64,000 nucleotides of DNA from Oscillospiraceae bacterium (GTDB lineage: Bacteria > Bacillota > Clostridia > Oscillospirales > Oscillospiraceae): the NCBI GenBank assembly GCA_016293265.1, contig JAEDEN010000001.1:25083-89082 (forward strand), given 5' to 3'. This document shows positions 25,516-35,433 of this stretch, one piece after another. How positions within the stretch are numbered: position 1 is the stretch's first letter; each line of letters opens with the position of its first letter. Below the pieces are notes generated by a model. The model did not search any database. It was not told the DNA's origin and saw only the letters and a program-made list of their open reading frames with translations. The position numbers were made by a program, and so were the translations under genes.

Positions 25516-26814
25516 ATGAAAGTTGCCATCTACACCCTTGGCTGTAAGGTGAACCAATATGAAACCCAGGCCATGGAGTCCGCCCTCCGGGAAAAGGGCC
25601 ACGAGATTGTGGACTTTTCCGCCCAGGCGGACGCTTACATCGTCAATACCTGTTCCGTCACCGCCGTCAGCGACCAGAAGTCCCGGCAGATCATCCACCG
25701 CGTCCAAAAGCAGCGGCCCGGCGCCGTGGTGGCGGTGTGCGGCTGCTATCCCCAGACCCACGCGGAGGATGTCCGTGCCCTGGGGGTGGACCTGGTGGCG
25801 GGCACCGGCGACCGTATGGGCTTTTTGGAGCTGTTGGAAAAGACCGCTGCTGAAAAACGGTATATCGAGTCCATCGACGAGTCCTTTGAGCGCCGTGTAT
25901 TTGAGGTCTTGCCCGCCGGCGGCCAGAGCCGCCGCACCCGGGCCATGCTGAAGGTGGAGGACGGCTGCGTCAATTTCTGCACCTACTGCATCATCCCCTA
26001 TGCCAGAGGCCCCGTCCGCTCCGCCCCGCTGGAAACTGTCCAGAAGCAGGCGGCCCAGCTCAAGGCGGAGGGCTACCGGGAGATCGTGGTGACAGGCATC
26101 GAGATCTCCTCCTGGGGCAGGGACCTCAAAAACGGCCAGACCCTCATTGACCTGCTGGAGGGCATCTCCTCCGCGGCCCCCGGTGTGCGGATCCGCCTGG
26201 GAAGCCTGGAGCCCCGGACCATCACGGAGGAGTTCTGCCACCGTGCCGCCGCCATCCCGGAGCTGTGTCCCCAGTTCCACCTGTCCCTCCAGAGTGGGTG
26301 CGACGAGACCCTCAGGCGCATGAACCGCAGGTACGATACCGCCCGGTATCTGGAATCCGTGGAGCTTTTGAACCGGTTCTTCCGCCGCCCCGCCATCACT
26401 ACGGACCTCATCACCGGCTTCCCGGAGGAGACAGAGGAGGAGTTTGACCGGACGCTGGAGTTCATCCGCAGGTGTGCCTTTGCCCAGATGCACATCTTCC
26501 CCTATTCCATCCGCCCCGGCACCCCGGCGGCCGGGATGCGCCAGAACCCCAAGTCCGTCAAGGAGGAGCGGGCCCACCGGGCGGCCGCGGAGGCGGAGGA
26601 GATGCACGAGGCATACCTCAAGGGCTGCGTGGGAGAGGTGTACCCCGTCCTTTTTGAACAGCCCAGGGACGGCGCCTTCTCCGGCCACGCCCCCAACTAC
26701 ATGGAAGTGCTGGTCAGCGGCGGCGAAGAGCTGCACAACGTGATCAAAAATGTGCGCATCCTTCGCGCGGATGGCCAGGCCCTCTGGGGAGAAATTTTGG
26801 AGGAAACGGAATGA
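25516..26814 (+). CDS. mtaB: tRNA t6A37 methylthiotransferase MtaB
   Basis: 432 residues. The order is an N-terminal UPF0004 domain with cluster cysteines Cys10, Cys46 and Cys75 or Cys77, a radical-SAM domain with Cys151-x3-Cys155-x2-Cys158 (CVNFCTYC), and a C-terminal TRAM region. MtaB converts t6A37 to ms2t6A37 in Lys tRNA. AAGGAG lies five bases before the ATG at 25516. The stop overlaps the yfbR start by 4 bases. Confidence 0.95.
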   Translation: MKVAIYTLGCKVNQYETQAMESALREKGHEIVDFSAQADAYIVNTCSVTAVSDQKSRQIIHRVQKQRPGAVVAVCGCYPQTHAEDVRALGVDLVAGTGDRMGFLELLEKTAAEKRYIESIDESFERRVFEVLPAGGQSRRTRAMLKVEDGCVNFCTYCIIPYARGPVRSAPLETVQKQAAQLKAEGYREIVVTGIEISSWGRDLKNGQTLIDLLEGISSAAPGVRIRLGSLEPRTITEEFCHRAAAIPELCPQFHLSLQSGCDETLRRMNRRYDTARYLESVELLNRFFRRPAITTDLITGFPEETEEEFDRTLEFIRRCAFAQMHIFPYSIRPGTPAAGMRQNPKSVKEERAHRAAAEAEEMHEAYLKGCVGEVYPVLFEQPRDGAFSGHAPNYMEVLVSGGEELHNVIKNVRILRADGQALWGEILEETE

Positions 26815-27386
26815 AAAGCCATTTCTTTGCCTATGTCGCCCGGATGCGCTTCATCCAGCGCTGGGCGCTGATGCGCAATACCGCGCCGGAAAACGTCCAG
26901 GAGCACAGCCATCAGGTGGCCGTTCTGGCTCATGCCCTGGCTGTTATCCGAAATGAAAAGTTCGGCGGCAGCGTAGATGCCGGGGCCGTGGCGGTGGCCG
27001 CTTTGTACCACGACGCGTCGGAGATCCTGACCGGTGATATGCCCACCCCCATCAAGTACGATAACCCCGCCATCCGCCGGGCCTACAAGGATGTGGAGGC
27101 GGTGGCGGAGGGAAAGCTGGTGGACTTTCTGCCCCCGGAGCTGCGGGAGGTCTACCGTCCCATCCTCACCTGTGCCGACAGTGAGGTGGAGCGGCTGGTC
27201 AAGGCGGCGGACAAGCTCTCCGCCCACATCAAGTGCCTGGAAGAGCTGAAGGCGGGGAATAACGAGTTCCGGGAGGCCGCCGCCCAGACCCGGAAGGCCC
27301 TGGAGGGCTATGACCTGCCGGAGGTGAGCTATTTCATGGATACCTTCCTGGACAGCTTCTCCCTCACGCTGGATGAGCTGAAATAA
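26811..27386 (+). CDS. yfbR: 5'-deoxynucleotidase YfbR family (HD domain)
   Basis: 191 residues. It matches YfbR along its length: HFFAYVARMRFIQRWALMRNT, ENVQEHSHQVA, the HD pair in YHDASEILTGDMPTPIKY, and the C-terminal KAADKLSAHIKCLEEL. YfbR dephosphorylates deoxynucleoside 5'-monophosphates. It is coupled to mtaB by a 4-base overlap. Confidence 0.93.
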   Translation: MKSHFFAYVARMRFIQRWALMRNTAPENVQEHSHQVAVLAHALAVIRNEKFGGSVDAGAVAVAALYHDASEILTGDMPTPIKYDNPAIRRAYKDVEAVAEGKLVDFLPPELREVYRPILTCADSEVERLVKAADKLSAHIKCLEELKAGNNEFREAAAQTRKALEGYDLPEVSYFMDTFLDSFSLTLDELK

Positions 27387-27472
27387 AAGCGGGCGGGAAG
27401 ATGCCTGCGAAGGAGAACCGCCCATATTCTGCACAGAAAAAGGGACCGTCCTGATGGGCGGCCGCCTGATTG

Positions 27473-27510
27473 GAACCGCCCTTTAAAACTCCGGTTTTAA
27501 AGGGCGGTTC
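27473..27510. repeat. Perfect 17-bp inverted repeat between convergent yfbR and recG
   Basis: Arms GAACCGCCCTTTAAAAC (27473-27489) and GTTTTAAAGGGCGGTTC (27494-27510). The T and A runs sit inside the stem, so it lacks a classical T-tail on either side, but its place between convergent genes suggests a transcript-end role. Confidence 0.6.
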
Positions 27511-27513
27511 TGA

Positions 27514-29562
27514 TTAATTCATGGCGTCGGCCTTCTGCTGGAACAGCTCCTCCACCCGCCGGGCAGTGGCGGGGTGTTTTTCCAGGGTGGGGTCGTGGGC
27601 CAGAAGCTCCAGGGCGGAGAGCCGGGCCTCCTGCAAAAGCCGGGTGTCGCAGCCGATGTCTGCCACCCGCAGCCCCGGAAGGCCGTGCTGGCGTTCCCCG
27701 AAAAAGTCGCCGGGGCCGCGGAGTCTGAGATCCTCCTCCGCAATTTTGAAGCCGTCCGAGGTCTTTGTCATGACCTTCAGGCGCTCCAGGGTTTCCTCGT
27801 TTTTGTTGTCAGAGATGAGGATGCAGTAGGACTGGTGCCCTCCCCGGCCCACCCGGCCCCGGAGCTGGTGGAGCTGGGAGAGGCCGAACCGCTCCGCGTT
27901 CTCCACCACCATCACGGCGGCGTTGGGGACGTCCACCCCCACCTCAATGACCGTGGTGGAGACCAGGATATCCGTTTCATGACCGGCGAAGGCCATCATC
28001 ACCGCGTCCTTCTCCCGGGGCTTCATCTTGCCGTGGACGTAGGCCACCCGCAGATCGGGAAACACCTCTGTTTGCAGCATTTTGGCGTATTCCGTCACGG
28101 CCTTGCGCTCATCGGGAAGCTGGTCGCCGCCCTCTACCATGGGGCAGACCACATAGGCCTGCCGCCCCTGGGAAACCTGCTTGCGGAGGAAGGCATAGAT
28201 GCGCTGGTGATAGCTTCCGGGCACGGTATAGGTCTGAATGGGCCGTCGCCCCGGAGGGAGCTGGTCGATGACGGACACGTCCAGGTCGCCGTAGAGGATG
28301 AGGGCCAGCGTCCGGGGAATGGGGGTGGCGGACATGACCAGAATGTGGGGGTGGAGCCCCTTTTCCGCCAGGGCCGCCCGCTGGGCGACGCCGAAGCGGT
28401 GCTGCTCGTCCGTTACCACAAGGCCCAGCCTGGCGTATTCCACGCTGCCGCTGATCAGGGCATGGGTGCCGATGACAAAGTCGATCTCCCCGGCGGAGAG
28501 CCGGGCCGAGACAGCTTTTTTCTCTTTGGCGGCGGTGGAGCCGGTGAGGAGGGCGCAGCGGACCCCAAGTTCCTCCATCAGCGGGGCAAGGCCGTTGTAG
28601 TGCTGTTGGGCCAGAATTTCCGTGGGGGCCATCAAAGCTGCCTGCAGGCCGTTTTTCACCGCGAAATATACGGCCGCCGCCGCCACCATGGTCTTGCCGG
28701 AGCCAACGTCCCCCTGGCACAGGCGGTTCATGGCTCCGCCGGAGCGCATATCGGACAGTGTCTCCTCCACACAGCGGCGTTGGGCGGATGTCAGCGTGAA
28801 GGGCAGGGCGTCATAAAAGGGAGCCATGTCCACCGCCTTGCAGGGGGTGGTGCGGATCAACTCCCGGCGGCTTTTCAGCCGCTGCAGGCCGATGGAAAAC
28901 AAAAACAGCTCTTCAAAGGCCAGGCGCCTGCGGGCGATGTCCAGGGCCTCGGCGCTTTCCGGGAAATGGATGTTCTCGTAGGCGTAGCCGATGCGGCAAA
29001 GGTTATGGGCGAGGCGGACTTCATCCGGCAGGGCGTCCGGCAAAATGGCGGCGCACGCGTCCAGCCCCTGCCGGATGGAGCGGGAGAGCATCCGCTGGGA
29101 GACCCCGGCGGTGAGGGGATAGATGGGTACGATGCGGCCTGTGACCTCCCGGACCCCTTCCGGCTCCACGATGGGAGAGGTCATCTGCCGGTGCAGAAGG
29201 TTTCCCTCTGCCTTGCCGCAAAAGATGTAGCTTTCCCCCACCTGCAGGCTGGCCTTCAGCCATGTCTGATTGAAAAAGGTGACGTCCAGGACGCCGGTGG
29301 CGTCCACCGCCCTGACCTTTACCAATTCCATGCCCTTCCGGACACGGTGAAGGGTGGGGGGGGAGGCGATCATGGCGGAGACACAGGCGGTCTCCCCGGG
29401 GACCAGGTCCGCGATGCGCCTGACCTGGGTGCGGTCGTCATATTTGCGGGGGAACCAGGAGATCAGGTCCCGCAGCGTGTGGATGCCCAGCTTCTCCAGC
29501 GCCTTGGCGCGCTGTTCGCCGATGCCCTTGATGGAACGGATGCCGGTGGTCAGGTCTGCCAC
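27514..29562 (-). CDS. recG: ATP-dependent DNA helicase RecG
   Basis: 682 residues. An N-terminal wedge/OB domain is followed by helicase motifs GDVGSGKT (Walker A), DEQH (DEQHRFGV), SATPIPRTLAL, and the C-terminal QLRGRVGRGGHQSYC with the RecG-specific TRG region. RecG regresses stalled forks and processes branched DNA. Start is GTG at 29562 after AAAGGGGG. Its promoter overlaps the upstream terminator. Confidence 0.97.
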   Translation of the reverse strand: MADLTTGIRSIKGIGEQRAKALEKLGIHTLRDLISWFPRKYDDRTQVRRIADLVPGETACVSAMIASPPTLHRVRKGMELVKVRAVDATGVLDVTFFNQTWLKASLQVGESYIFCGKAEGNLLHRQMTSPIVEPEGVREVTGRIVPIYPLTAGVSQRMLSRSIRQGLDACAAILPDALPDEVRLAHNLCRIGYAYENIHFPESAEALDIARRRLAFEELFLFSIGLQRLKSRRELIRTTPCKAVDMAPFYDALPFTLTSAQRRCVEETLSDMRSGGAMNRLCQGDVGSGKTMVAAAAVYFAVKNGLQAALMAPTEILAQQHYNGLAPLMEELGVRCALLTGSTAAKEKKAVSARLSAGEIDFVIGTHALISGSVEYARLGLVVTDEQHRFGVAQRAALAEKGLHPHILVMSATPIPRTLALILYGDLDVSVIDQLPPGRRPIQTYTVPGSYHQRIYAFLRKQVSQGRQAYVVCPMVEGGDQLPDERKAVTEYAKMLQTEVFPDLRVAYVHGKMKPREKDAVMMAFAGHETDILVSTTVIEVGVDVPNAAVMVVENAERFGLSQLHQLRGRVGRGGHQSYCILISDNKNEETLERLKVMTKTSDGFKIAEEDLRLRGPGDFFGERQHGLPGLRVADIGCDTRLLQEARLSALELLAHDPTLEKHPATARRVEELFQQKADAMN

Positions 29563-29593
29563 GGAGATTCCCCCTTTCTAAGCGTCTGATGCC

Positions 29594-29622
29594 ATTATAA
29601 TGCGGAATGAGAAAAGCTGCAA
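29594..29622 (-). promoter_or_regulatory. recG promoter whose -35 lies in a terminator stem
   Basis: Minus strand -10 TATAAT (29594-29599), 17-bp spacer, -35 TTGCAG (29617-29622). The -35 is part of the terminator hairpin of the upstream operon. Confidence 0.6.
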
Positions 29623-29643
29623 GCCTTGAAGGCTTGCAGCTTT
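29608..29643 (-). terminator. Terminator of the phosphoesterase operon
   Basis: Stem AAAGCTGCAAGCC (29613-29625) and GGCTTGCAGCTTT (29631-29643); a T-rich tail follows on the minus strand. Confidence 0.88.
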
Positions 29644-29696
29644 GAGACTGACAAAAACCGCAGGGAGCAGGATCTTCGGAAGGAGCCGCCGCTCCC

Positions 29697-30287
29697 TCAA
29701 AGCTCCAGCACATACCGCTCATAGGCATTGATGATGACGGTGTCCTTTCGCTGCAGCATCCGGCGATTTCCCGTGCCGTAGTTGGAGTGGACGTGGCCGT
29801 GGACAAGATAGCGGGGGCGGTATTTATCCAGCAGGGGCAGCAGGGCCTCAAAGCCCCGGTGGGCATAGTCCCCGCTGTCGCCAAAGCCTGCCGGGGGGGC
29901 GTGGGTCACCACGATGTCCACTCCGCCGGCCCGGCGGAGCTGCCACCAGAGCTTCCGGATGCGCCATTCCATCTGCCGGTCCGTGTACTGGTGAGGGCCG
30001 CCGCTGTAGAAGGGGCTTCCCCCCAGCCCCAGGATCCGAAGCCCGCCTACGGTGAGGAGCTTGTCCTCAATGCAGAGGCAGCCTTCGGGAGGGTGCTTGG
30101 CATAGGAACCGTCGTGGTTGCCGTGGACATAGAGCAGCGGGCAGCGGCTCATGGTCACAAGGAAGCTGAGGTAGCTGGATTTCAAATCTCCGCAGGAGAG
30201 AATGAGGTCGTATTCCGAGAGGCGGCCCGGCTGGTAGTAGTCCCAGAGGTAGGGGCTTTCCCGGTCAGAGACGAAAAGCAGTTTCAA
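29697..30287 (-). CDS. Calcineurin-like metallophosphoesterase
   Basis: 196 residues. Motifs in order: LFVSDRE (the usual SDxH reads SDRE here), SCGDLKSSY, YVHGNHD, VTHAPP and VHGHVHSNYG. These bind two metals and cleave phosphomonoesters or diesters. The first motif lacks the usual His, which may weaken one metal site. It overlaps the stop of the ParB-like/BMP gene by 4 bases and belongs to its transcript. Confidence 0.87.
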   Translation of the reverse strand: MKLLFVSDRESPYLWDYYQPGRLSEYDLILSCGDLKSSYLSFLVTMSRCPLLYVHGNHDGSYAKHPPEGCLCIEDKLLTVGGLRILGLGGSPFYSGGPHQYTDRQMEWRIRKLWWQLRRAGGVDIVVTHAPPAGFGDSGDYAHRGFEALLPLLDKYRPRYLVHGHVHSNYGTGNRRMLQRKDTVIINAYERYVLEL

Positions 30288-32233
30288 AGAAGGACGCCCT
30301 CCTTTTCCGGAGGGATCTGGTCCCGGTAGACACCCTGGAGGCGTACGATGGGCTGGGACATGGGGAGCAGGGAATCAAAGTCCGGGATGGCGCCGTCCAC
30401 GGCATCGCAAAGCCAGTCCATGTGCAAGATCTCTTCCGGCGTGAAATACTGGCCGCCGTCGTTGCGCACCGTCCCGTCCTGGGAGAGAATGCGGCGGTGG
30501 AAGGGGGTGATGGTGCCCTCTGTGATGCCCTGCTGAAGGATGTGCACCAGATTCTGTACGCCCTCGGGGAGGTCGGGGCTGAGCTGCACGCCGATGACGC
30601 CGCTGGCCATGCCCCACCAGTAGTTCACCGCCTGTTCGCCGTTTTTGCTGGAGTTCAGGGCATCCCAGCCACCGTCCAGAATGCTGCGTACCATCTTCAC
30701 ATAGAAGGTGCCCCAGTTCCAGTAAGGGGAGGCCAGAAGGTGGGTGGAGCCGTTGGGCCCCACCTGAAACGCACCCCAGTGGCCCCGAACCCAGTCCGGG
30801 GTGGGGAGGTCCCGGGTGGAGATGAAATCTACCCCGGATTTTATCAGCTCCTCCATGTGGTTTCCGGGCAGGCAGGACCAGCGAAGCTGTACCCTGGCCC
30901 TGGGATTGGTGAGCTGGGCCCCCAGGGCGAAGGCATTGATGCCGGCAGGAACGCCGAAAATAGGGGAGCTTGCGATATAGCCGATCTTGTCGTGGCGGCT
31001 CATGGCCCCGGCGATGGCCCCGGAGATGAATTTTCCCTCGTAGATGCGGCTGTAGTAAGTGCGCACGCCGGTGTAGGGCATGGAGATGGAGCAGTTGAGA
31101 ATACGGATGTGGGGGTAGCGGGCCGCCACCTTGCGGCAGGCGGCGATGAGGGGGGCGGTGGTGGTGAAGATCACCTGAGCGCCCTTTTCGATGGCGGTCT
31201 CCATGGCCGCCTCCGCTTCCTCACCCACATTGTTGTAGACCTGAACGGTGATCTGCTGGCCCATGACCTCCTCCAGATGGCGCCGGCCCTGCTCGTGGGC
31301 CTGGATCCAGGTGCTCTCCGCGGGGTCCAGCTGGTGGATGAAGGCCACGTTGAGGTGGGCGGGGAATACCGCCGAAACCAGACGGCCCCAGAAATTTTTT
31401 TCTCCCTTCTCCTCCTCGGTGTTCACAGAGATGGGCTGGCCCAGCACCTTCACATCCGGCCACACGGCCTCCAGGCTTTTGGTGAGCTCCGAAAGGGAGA
31501 TGTCCTTCAGGGTATCGAAGGGGTAGACCTTGAGCCACACCAAAAGGGCATCCGCCGCCGTGGCGTGCAGAGCGTCACCGCCCAGCTTGCGGAAGGCCTC
31601 CTGGAAAAAGAGGAAGCCGGCAAGGAAGCTGCGCCGCTCTTCCTCCGTCCAGGCGTGGTCCGCCTCAAAGCCCAGGGCGGCCTGGAGCTTGGGGAAGCTG
31701 CCGGGCTGGCTGAAGGAGAGGCGGTAGAGCTTCGTGAGCTGATAGAACTGCAGGAATTCATAGTAGCGCTGGACCTCCGTGTCCTCACTGTAGACGGGAA
31801 TGAGGCGGATCACATAGCCGGGAACGGTGGGGGCGCCGTAGCTTTTCAGCACGCTGACCCGTTTGTTGCCCTCCTGTACATAAAACCGGCCCAGGTATTC
31901 GTAACAGCGGATGGGATCCCGGATGCCCTCGTCTCCCAAATGGGCCGCACACAGCCCCACCCACTTGGCGGCAAATTCGCTGTCCTCCGGGAGGAGGGGC
32001 ATAAAGTTTGCGGCAAAGGCGTTCTTCCGTCCGCTGGTCTTGGTGCCGACGATGCACTCCGTGGGGACCTCGATGATGCCCAGGTCCACCCGTCCGGCGA
32101 TCATGGAGTCGTCCAGAATCTCGTCCAGCACCTGGGGATAGGGGTAGCGCCCCTGGAGGACGCAGTCCCGGTGATTCTTCTGTCCCTGCTTTAAGGCGGA
32201 GTGGTACTGTTCCTGTGCTTCCTGACGGTTCAA
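30284..32233 (-). CDS. ParB-like domain fused to a BMP (PnrA-like) ligand-binding domain, cytoplasmic
   Basis: 649 residues. The N-terminal part carries a ParB/sulfiredoxin-like motif (EGNKRVSVLK at 121-130, preceded by RFYVQ). From about residue 293 a BMP-type binding domain begins (LNVAFIHQLDPAESTW, then FISGAIAGAMSRHDKIGYIA). BMP proteins normally sit outside the membrane as nucleoside-binding lipoproteins; here there is no signal peptide or lipobox. I infer an internal ligand sensor. The start is TTG at 32233, fixed by AAGGAGG eight bases upstream. No ABC transporter genes are adjacent. Confidence 0.8.
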   Translation of the reverse strand: MNRQEAQEQYHSALKQGQKNHRDCVLQGRYPYPQVLDEILDDSMIAGRVDLGIIEVPTECIVGTKTSGRKNAFAANFMPLLPEDSEFAAKWVGLCAAHLGDEGIRDPIRCYEYLGRFYVQEGNKRVSVLKSYGAPTVPGYVIRLIPVYSEDTEVQRYYEFLQFYQLTKLYRLSFSQPGSFPKLQAALGFEADHAWTEEERRSFLAGFLFFQEAFRKLGGDALHATAADALLVWLKVYPFDTLKDISLSELTKSLEAVWPDVKVLGQPISVNTEEEKGEKNFWGRLVSAVFPAHLNVAFIHQLDPAESTWIQAHEQGRRHLEEVMGQQITVQVYNNVGEEAEAAMETAIEKGAQVIFTTTAPLIAACRKVAARYPHIRILNCSISMPYTGVRTYYSRIYEGKFISGAIAGAMSRHDKIGYIASSPIFGVPAGINAFALGAQLTNPRARVQLRWSCLPGNHMEELIKSGVDFISTRDLPTPDWVRGHWGAFQVGPNGSTHLLASPYWNWGTFYVKMVRSILDGGWDALNSSKNGEQAVNYWWGMASGVIGVQLSPDLPEGVQNLVHILQQGITEGTITPFHRRILSQDGTVRNDGGQYFTPEEILHMDWLCDAVDGAIPDFDSLLPMSQPIVRLQGVYRDQIPPEKEGVLL

Positions 32234-32254
32234 GTGAAGGACCTCCTTACTTGT

Positions 32255-32302
32255 AAACGATTACGTTTCCCTTATTATATGCAAAAGGATACCCAGACGC
32301 AA
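32255..32302 (-). promoter_or_regulatory. Promoter with a LacI/GalR-type operator
   Basis: Minus strand -35 TTGCGT (32297-32302), 17-bp spacer, -10 TATAAT (32274-32279). Between the -10 and the ribosome site lies the palindrome AAACGATTACGTTT (32255-32268), with AAACG/CGTTT half-sites as in LacI-family operators. A repressor there would block transcription of the ParB-like/BMP gene and the phosphoesterase. Confidence 0.65.
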
Positions 32303-32332
32303 GAGGCGTATCCCACAAAAAGAGGATGGATA

Positions 32333-32368
32333 TAAAAAAGTGCCGGCCGGTGGTGGGCCGGACGGCAC
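32333..32368 (-). terminator. Terminator of the AEC transporter gene
   Basis: Stem with outer arms GTGCCG (32340-32345) and CGGCAC (32363-32368), GC-rich inside, T6 tail on the minus strand. Confidence 0.88.
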
Positions 32369-32376
32369 AGGGAAGC

Positions 32377-33315
32377 TTAGAAAAGACCAAGCTGCTTGCA
32401 CAAAAAAATCCACAAAAAGAGGGTGAAGCAGCAAAAGAGGGAGGTGGTGATGACGAGCTGGCCCGTCAGGTCGTGGTCGCTGTCGTACACCAGGGCCATG
32501 GGGTAGGTGCTGCTGGCGATGGGGCTTGCCGTACAGATGGTGATGATGGCGAGCTCGCTGCCCCGAAAGCCCAGCACCGCCGCTGCCGTCACCAGGAGCG
32601 CCGGGATTCCCACCAGGCGCACCAAGGTCAGCTTGGTCAAAAGCAGGGCGTTTTTCCGCAGGGTGGAGAATTGGAAGGTGGCGCCCAGGGCGACCAGCGT
32701 CATCACGCTGCCGGCTTTGGCCAGGCCCGAGACGGCGCTTTCCACCGCGGAGGGAAGGCGGATGCCCAGCACCACGCAGAAAATACCCGCCAGTGCGCCC
32801 CGGATCAGGGGGTTTTTCGCCATGTTCACCAGGAGCTTTTTCACGGAGATCTGCCCGCCCCGGCAAAGTTCCAGGGCGATGATGGCAAGGGCGTTGTAAA
32901 GGGGGACCAGAACGGTGACCACAATGCTCATGGAAGCGATGCCTGCCGCATCCATCAGGGGCTGGGCAAGGGAGATGCCGATGATGGCGATGTTGGAGCG
33001 GTAGAGGTTCTGGATATAGAGCCCTCTGCGCCGCCGGTCAGGCTCCAGGCGGAAGAGAATGAGGGTGCCCAGGATAAAGACCAGAATGTTTGCCGCCAGC
33101 AGGTAAGCAAGAAGGGGGGCGGAAAAGGCGCTGCCAAGATCCGCGGAATAGATGTTGTTGAACAGCGTCCAGGGCAGGAGGACGGAAAAGGCCAGGCGGC
33201 TGATCTGGGGAAAGACCTCCGTTGGCACGAATTTGCGGGAGTTGGCATAGTAGCCTGCCAGCATATAGAGGAAAATGGGGGCGACGCAGTTGATGGAGAT
33301 AATGAGATTTTCCAT
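32377..33315 (-). CDS. AEC-family (auxin efflux carrier-like) transporter
   Basis: 312 residues, about ten helices. The opening CVAPIFLYMLAGYYA and the mid-protein NLYRSNIAIIGISLA match AEC carriers, which in Firmicutes often export or exchange malate or other organic acids. ATG at 33315 follows AGGAGG; an earlier in-frame Met lies inside the asnS terminator region. Substrate is unknown. Confidence 0.88.
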   Translation of the reverse strand: MENLIISINCVAPIFLYMLAGYYANSRKFVPTEVFPQISRLAFSVLLPWTLFNNIYSADLGSAFSAPLLAYLLAANILVFILGTLILFRLEPDRRRRGLYIQNLYRSNIAIIGISLAQPLMDAAGIASMSIVVTVLVPLYNALAIIALELCRGGQISVKKLLVNMAKNPLIRGALAGIFCVVLGIRLPSAVESAVSGLAKAGSVMTLVALGATFQFSTLRKNALLLTKLTLVRLVGIPALLVTAAAVLGFRGSELAIITICTASPIASSTYPMALVYDSDHDLTGQLVITTSLFCCFTLFLWIFLCKQLGLF

Positions 33316-33342
33316 AAGCCCTCCTGATGAACGGAATGACAG

Positions 33343-33368
33343 ACCGGCCGGCCAAAAGGCCGGCCGGT
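33343..33368 (-). terminator. Hairpin after asnS
   Basis: Perfect stem ACCGGCCGGCC (33343-33353) and GGCCGGCCGGT (33358-33368), AAAA loop. The T-run is weak on the minus side. Confidence 0.55.
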
Positions 33369-33373
33369 TCGTT

Positions 33374-34768
<1,395 letters not shown>

Positions 34769-34822
34769 TGAATTCACCTGTTTTTCTTCTTTTTGGCGGT
34801 AATCGCACTCACAATAACCAGT

Positions 34823-34850
34823 ATTATAACACATTTCCTGCTTTTTACAA
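34823..34850 (-). promoter_or_regulatory. Promoter of asnS
   Basis: Minus strand -35 TTGTAA (34845-34850), 16-bp spacer, -10 TATAAT (34823-34828). Confidence 0.7.
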
Positions 34851-34937
34851 GAGGAAAAGGAGGCCATTCATTTTGAATTGCCTGAAATTTGCGGAGAGGG
34901 TGTCACCGTCTCCGCCGGTCCGGAGAGAAGAATCCAT

Positions 34938-34966
34938 TTGCCAAACGGCGCTCAGGGCGGTATACT
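34938..34966 (+). promoter_or_regulatory. Promoter of the PqqD-like gene and pepD
   Basis: -35 TTGCCA (34938-34943), 17-bp spacer, -10 TATACT (34961-34966). The roughly 90-nucleotide leader holds a small CCCC/GGGG hairpin. Confidence 0.8.
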
Positions 34967-35063
34967 ATATGAGAAATCCCCCTCTTGCAGGGGAATGTAT
35001 CCGCGGGCTTTTGGGGTCGTCCCACAATCCCTTCGGATGCGCATCATTTCTGGAGGGTTGGAA

Positions 35064-35420
35064 ATGTCAAGGAAAACGCGGGAAAACTATCTGGACTATA
35101 TTCCGGTGATCTCTGACCGGAATACCTGGGATGTGAAGGAAAACGGCCGCGTGGTCATCCACATGGTTCACCGGGGCTTCTATGCATGGCTGGCCCAGCG
35201 GTTTTTCCGCCGTCCGCGGGTAAGCCACATTGAACTGGACGAAATGGGCAGCTTCATCTTTCCCCTGCTGGACGGCGTGCGCACCATAGGGGACATCGCC
35301 CTGCTGGTGAAGGCGGAGTTCGGCGAAAAGGCGGAGCCGCTTTACGACCGCCTGGTACAGTATATGAAGATTCTGCACAACAACGGCTTCATCGTCTATC
35401 GGCGAAGCGGAAAGAAATAA
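35064..35420 (+). CDS. PqqD-family winged-helix protein
   Basis: 118 residues. The fold is recognisable from the C-terminal part (IELDEMGSFIFPLLDGVRTI, then a helix ending LHNNGFIVY). PqqD proteins present ribosomal peptides to radical-SAM modifying enzymes, but no radical-SAM peptide maturase or precursor lies here, so this is an orphan. ATG at 35064 follows TGGAGGG. It is 13 bases before pepD and shares its promoter; a role in peptide handling is inference only. Confidence 0.75.
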   Translation: MSRKTRENYLDYIPVISDRNTWDVKENGRVVIHMVHRGFYAWLAQRFFRRPRVSHIELDEMGSFIFPLLDGVRTIGDIALLVKAEFGEKAEPLYDRLVQYMKILHNNGFIVYRRSGKK

Positions 35421-35433
35421 GGAGCGAGCGATT

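Noticed and set aside
30422..32194. 590-codon open frame opposite the ParB-like/BMP gene
   Set aside because: Same reason: antisense to a gene with clear domains and a strong ribosome site.
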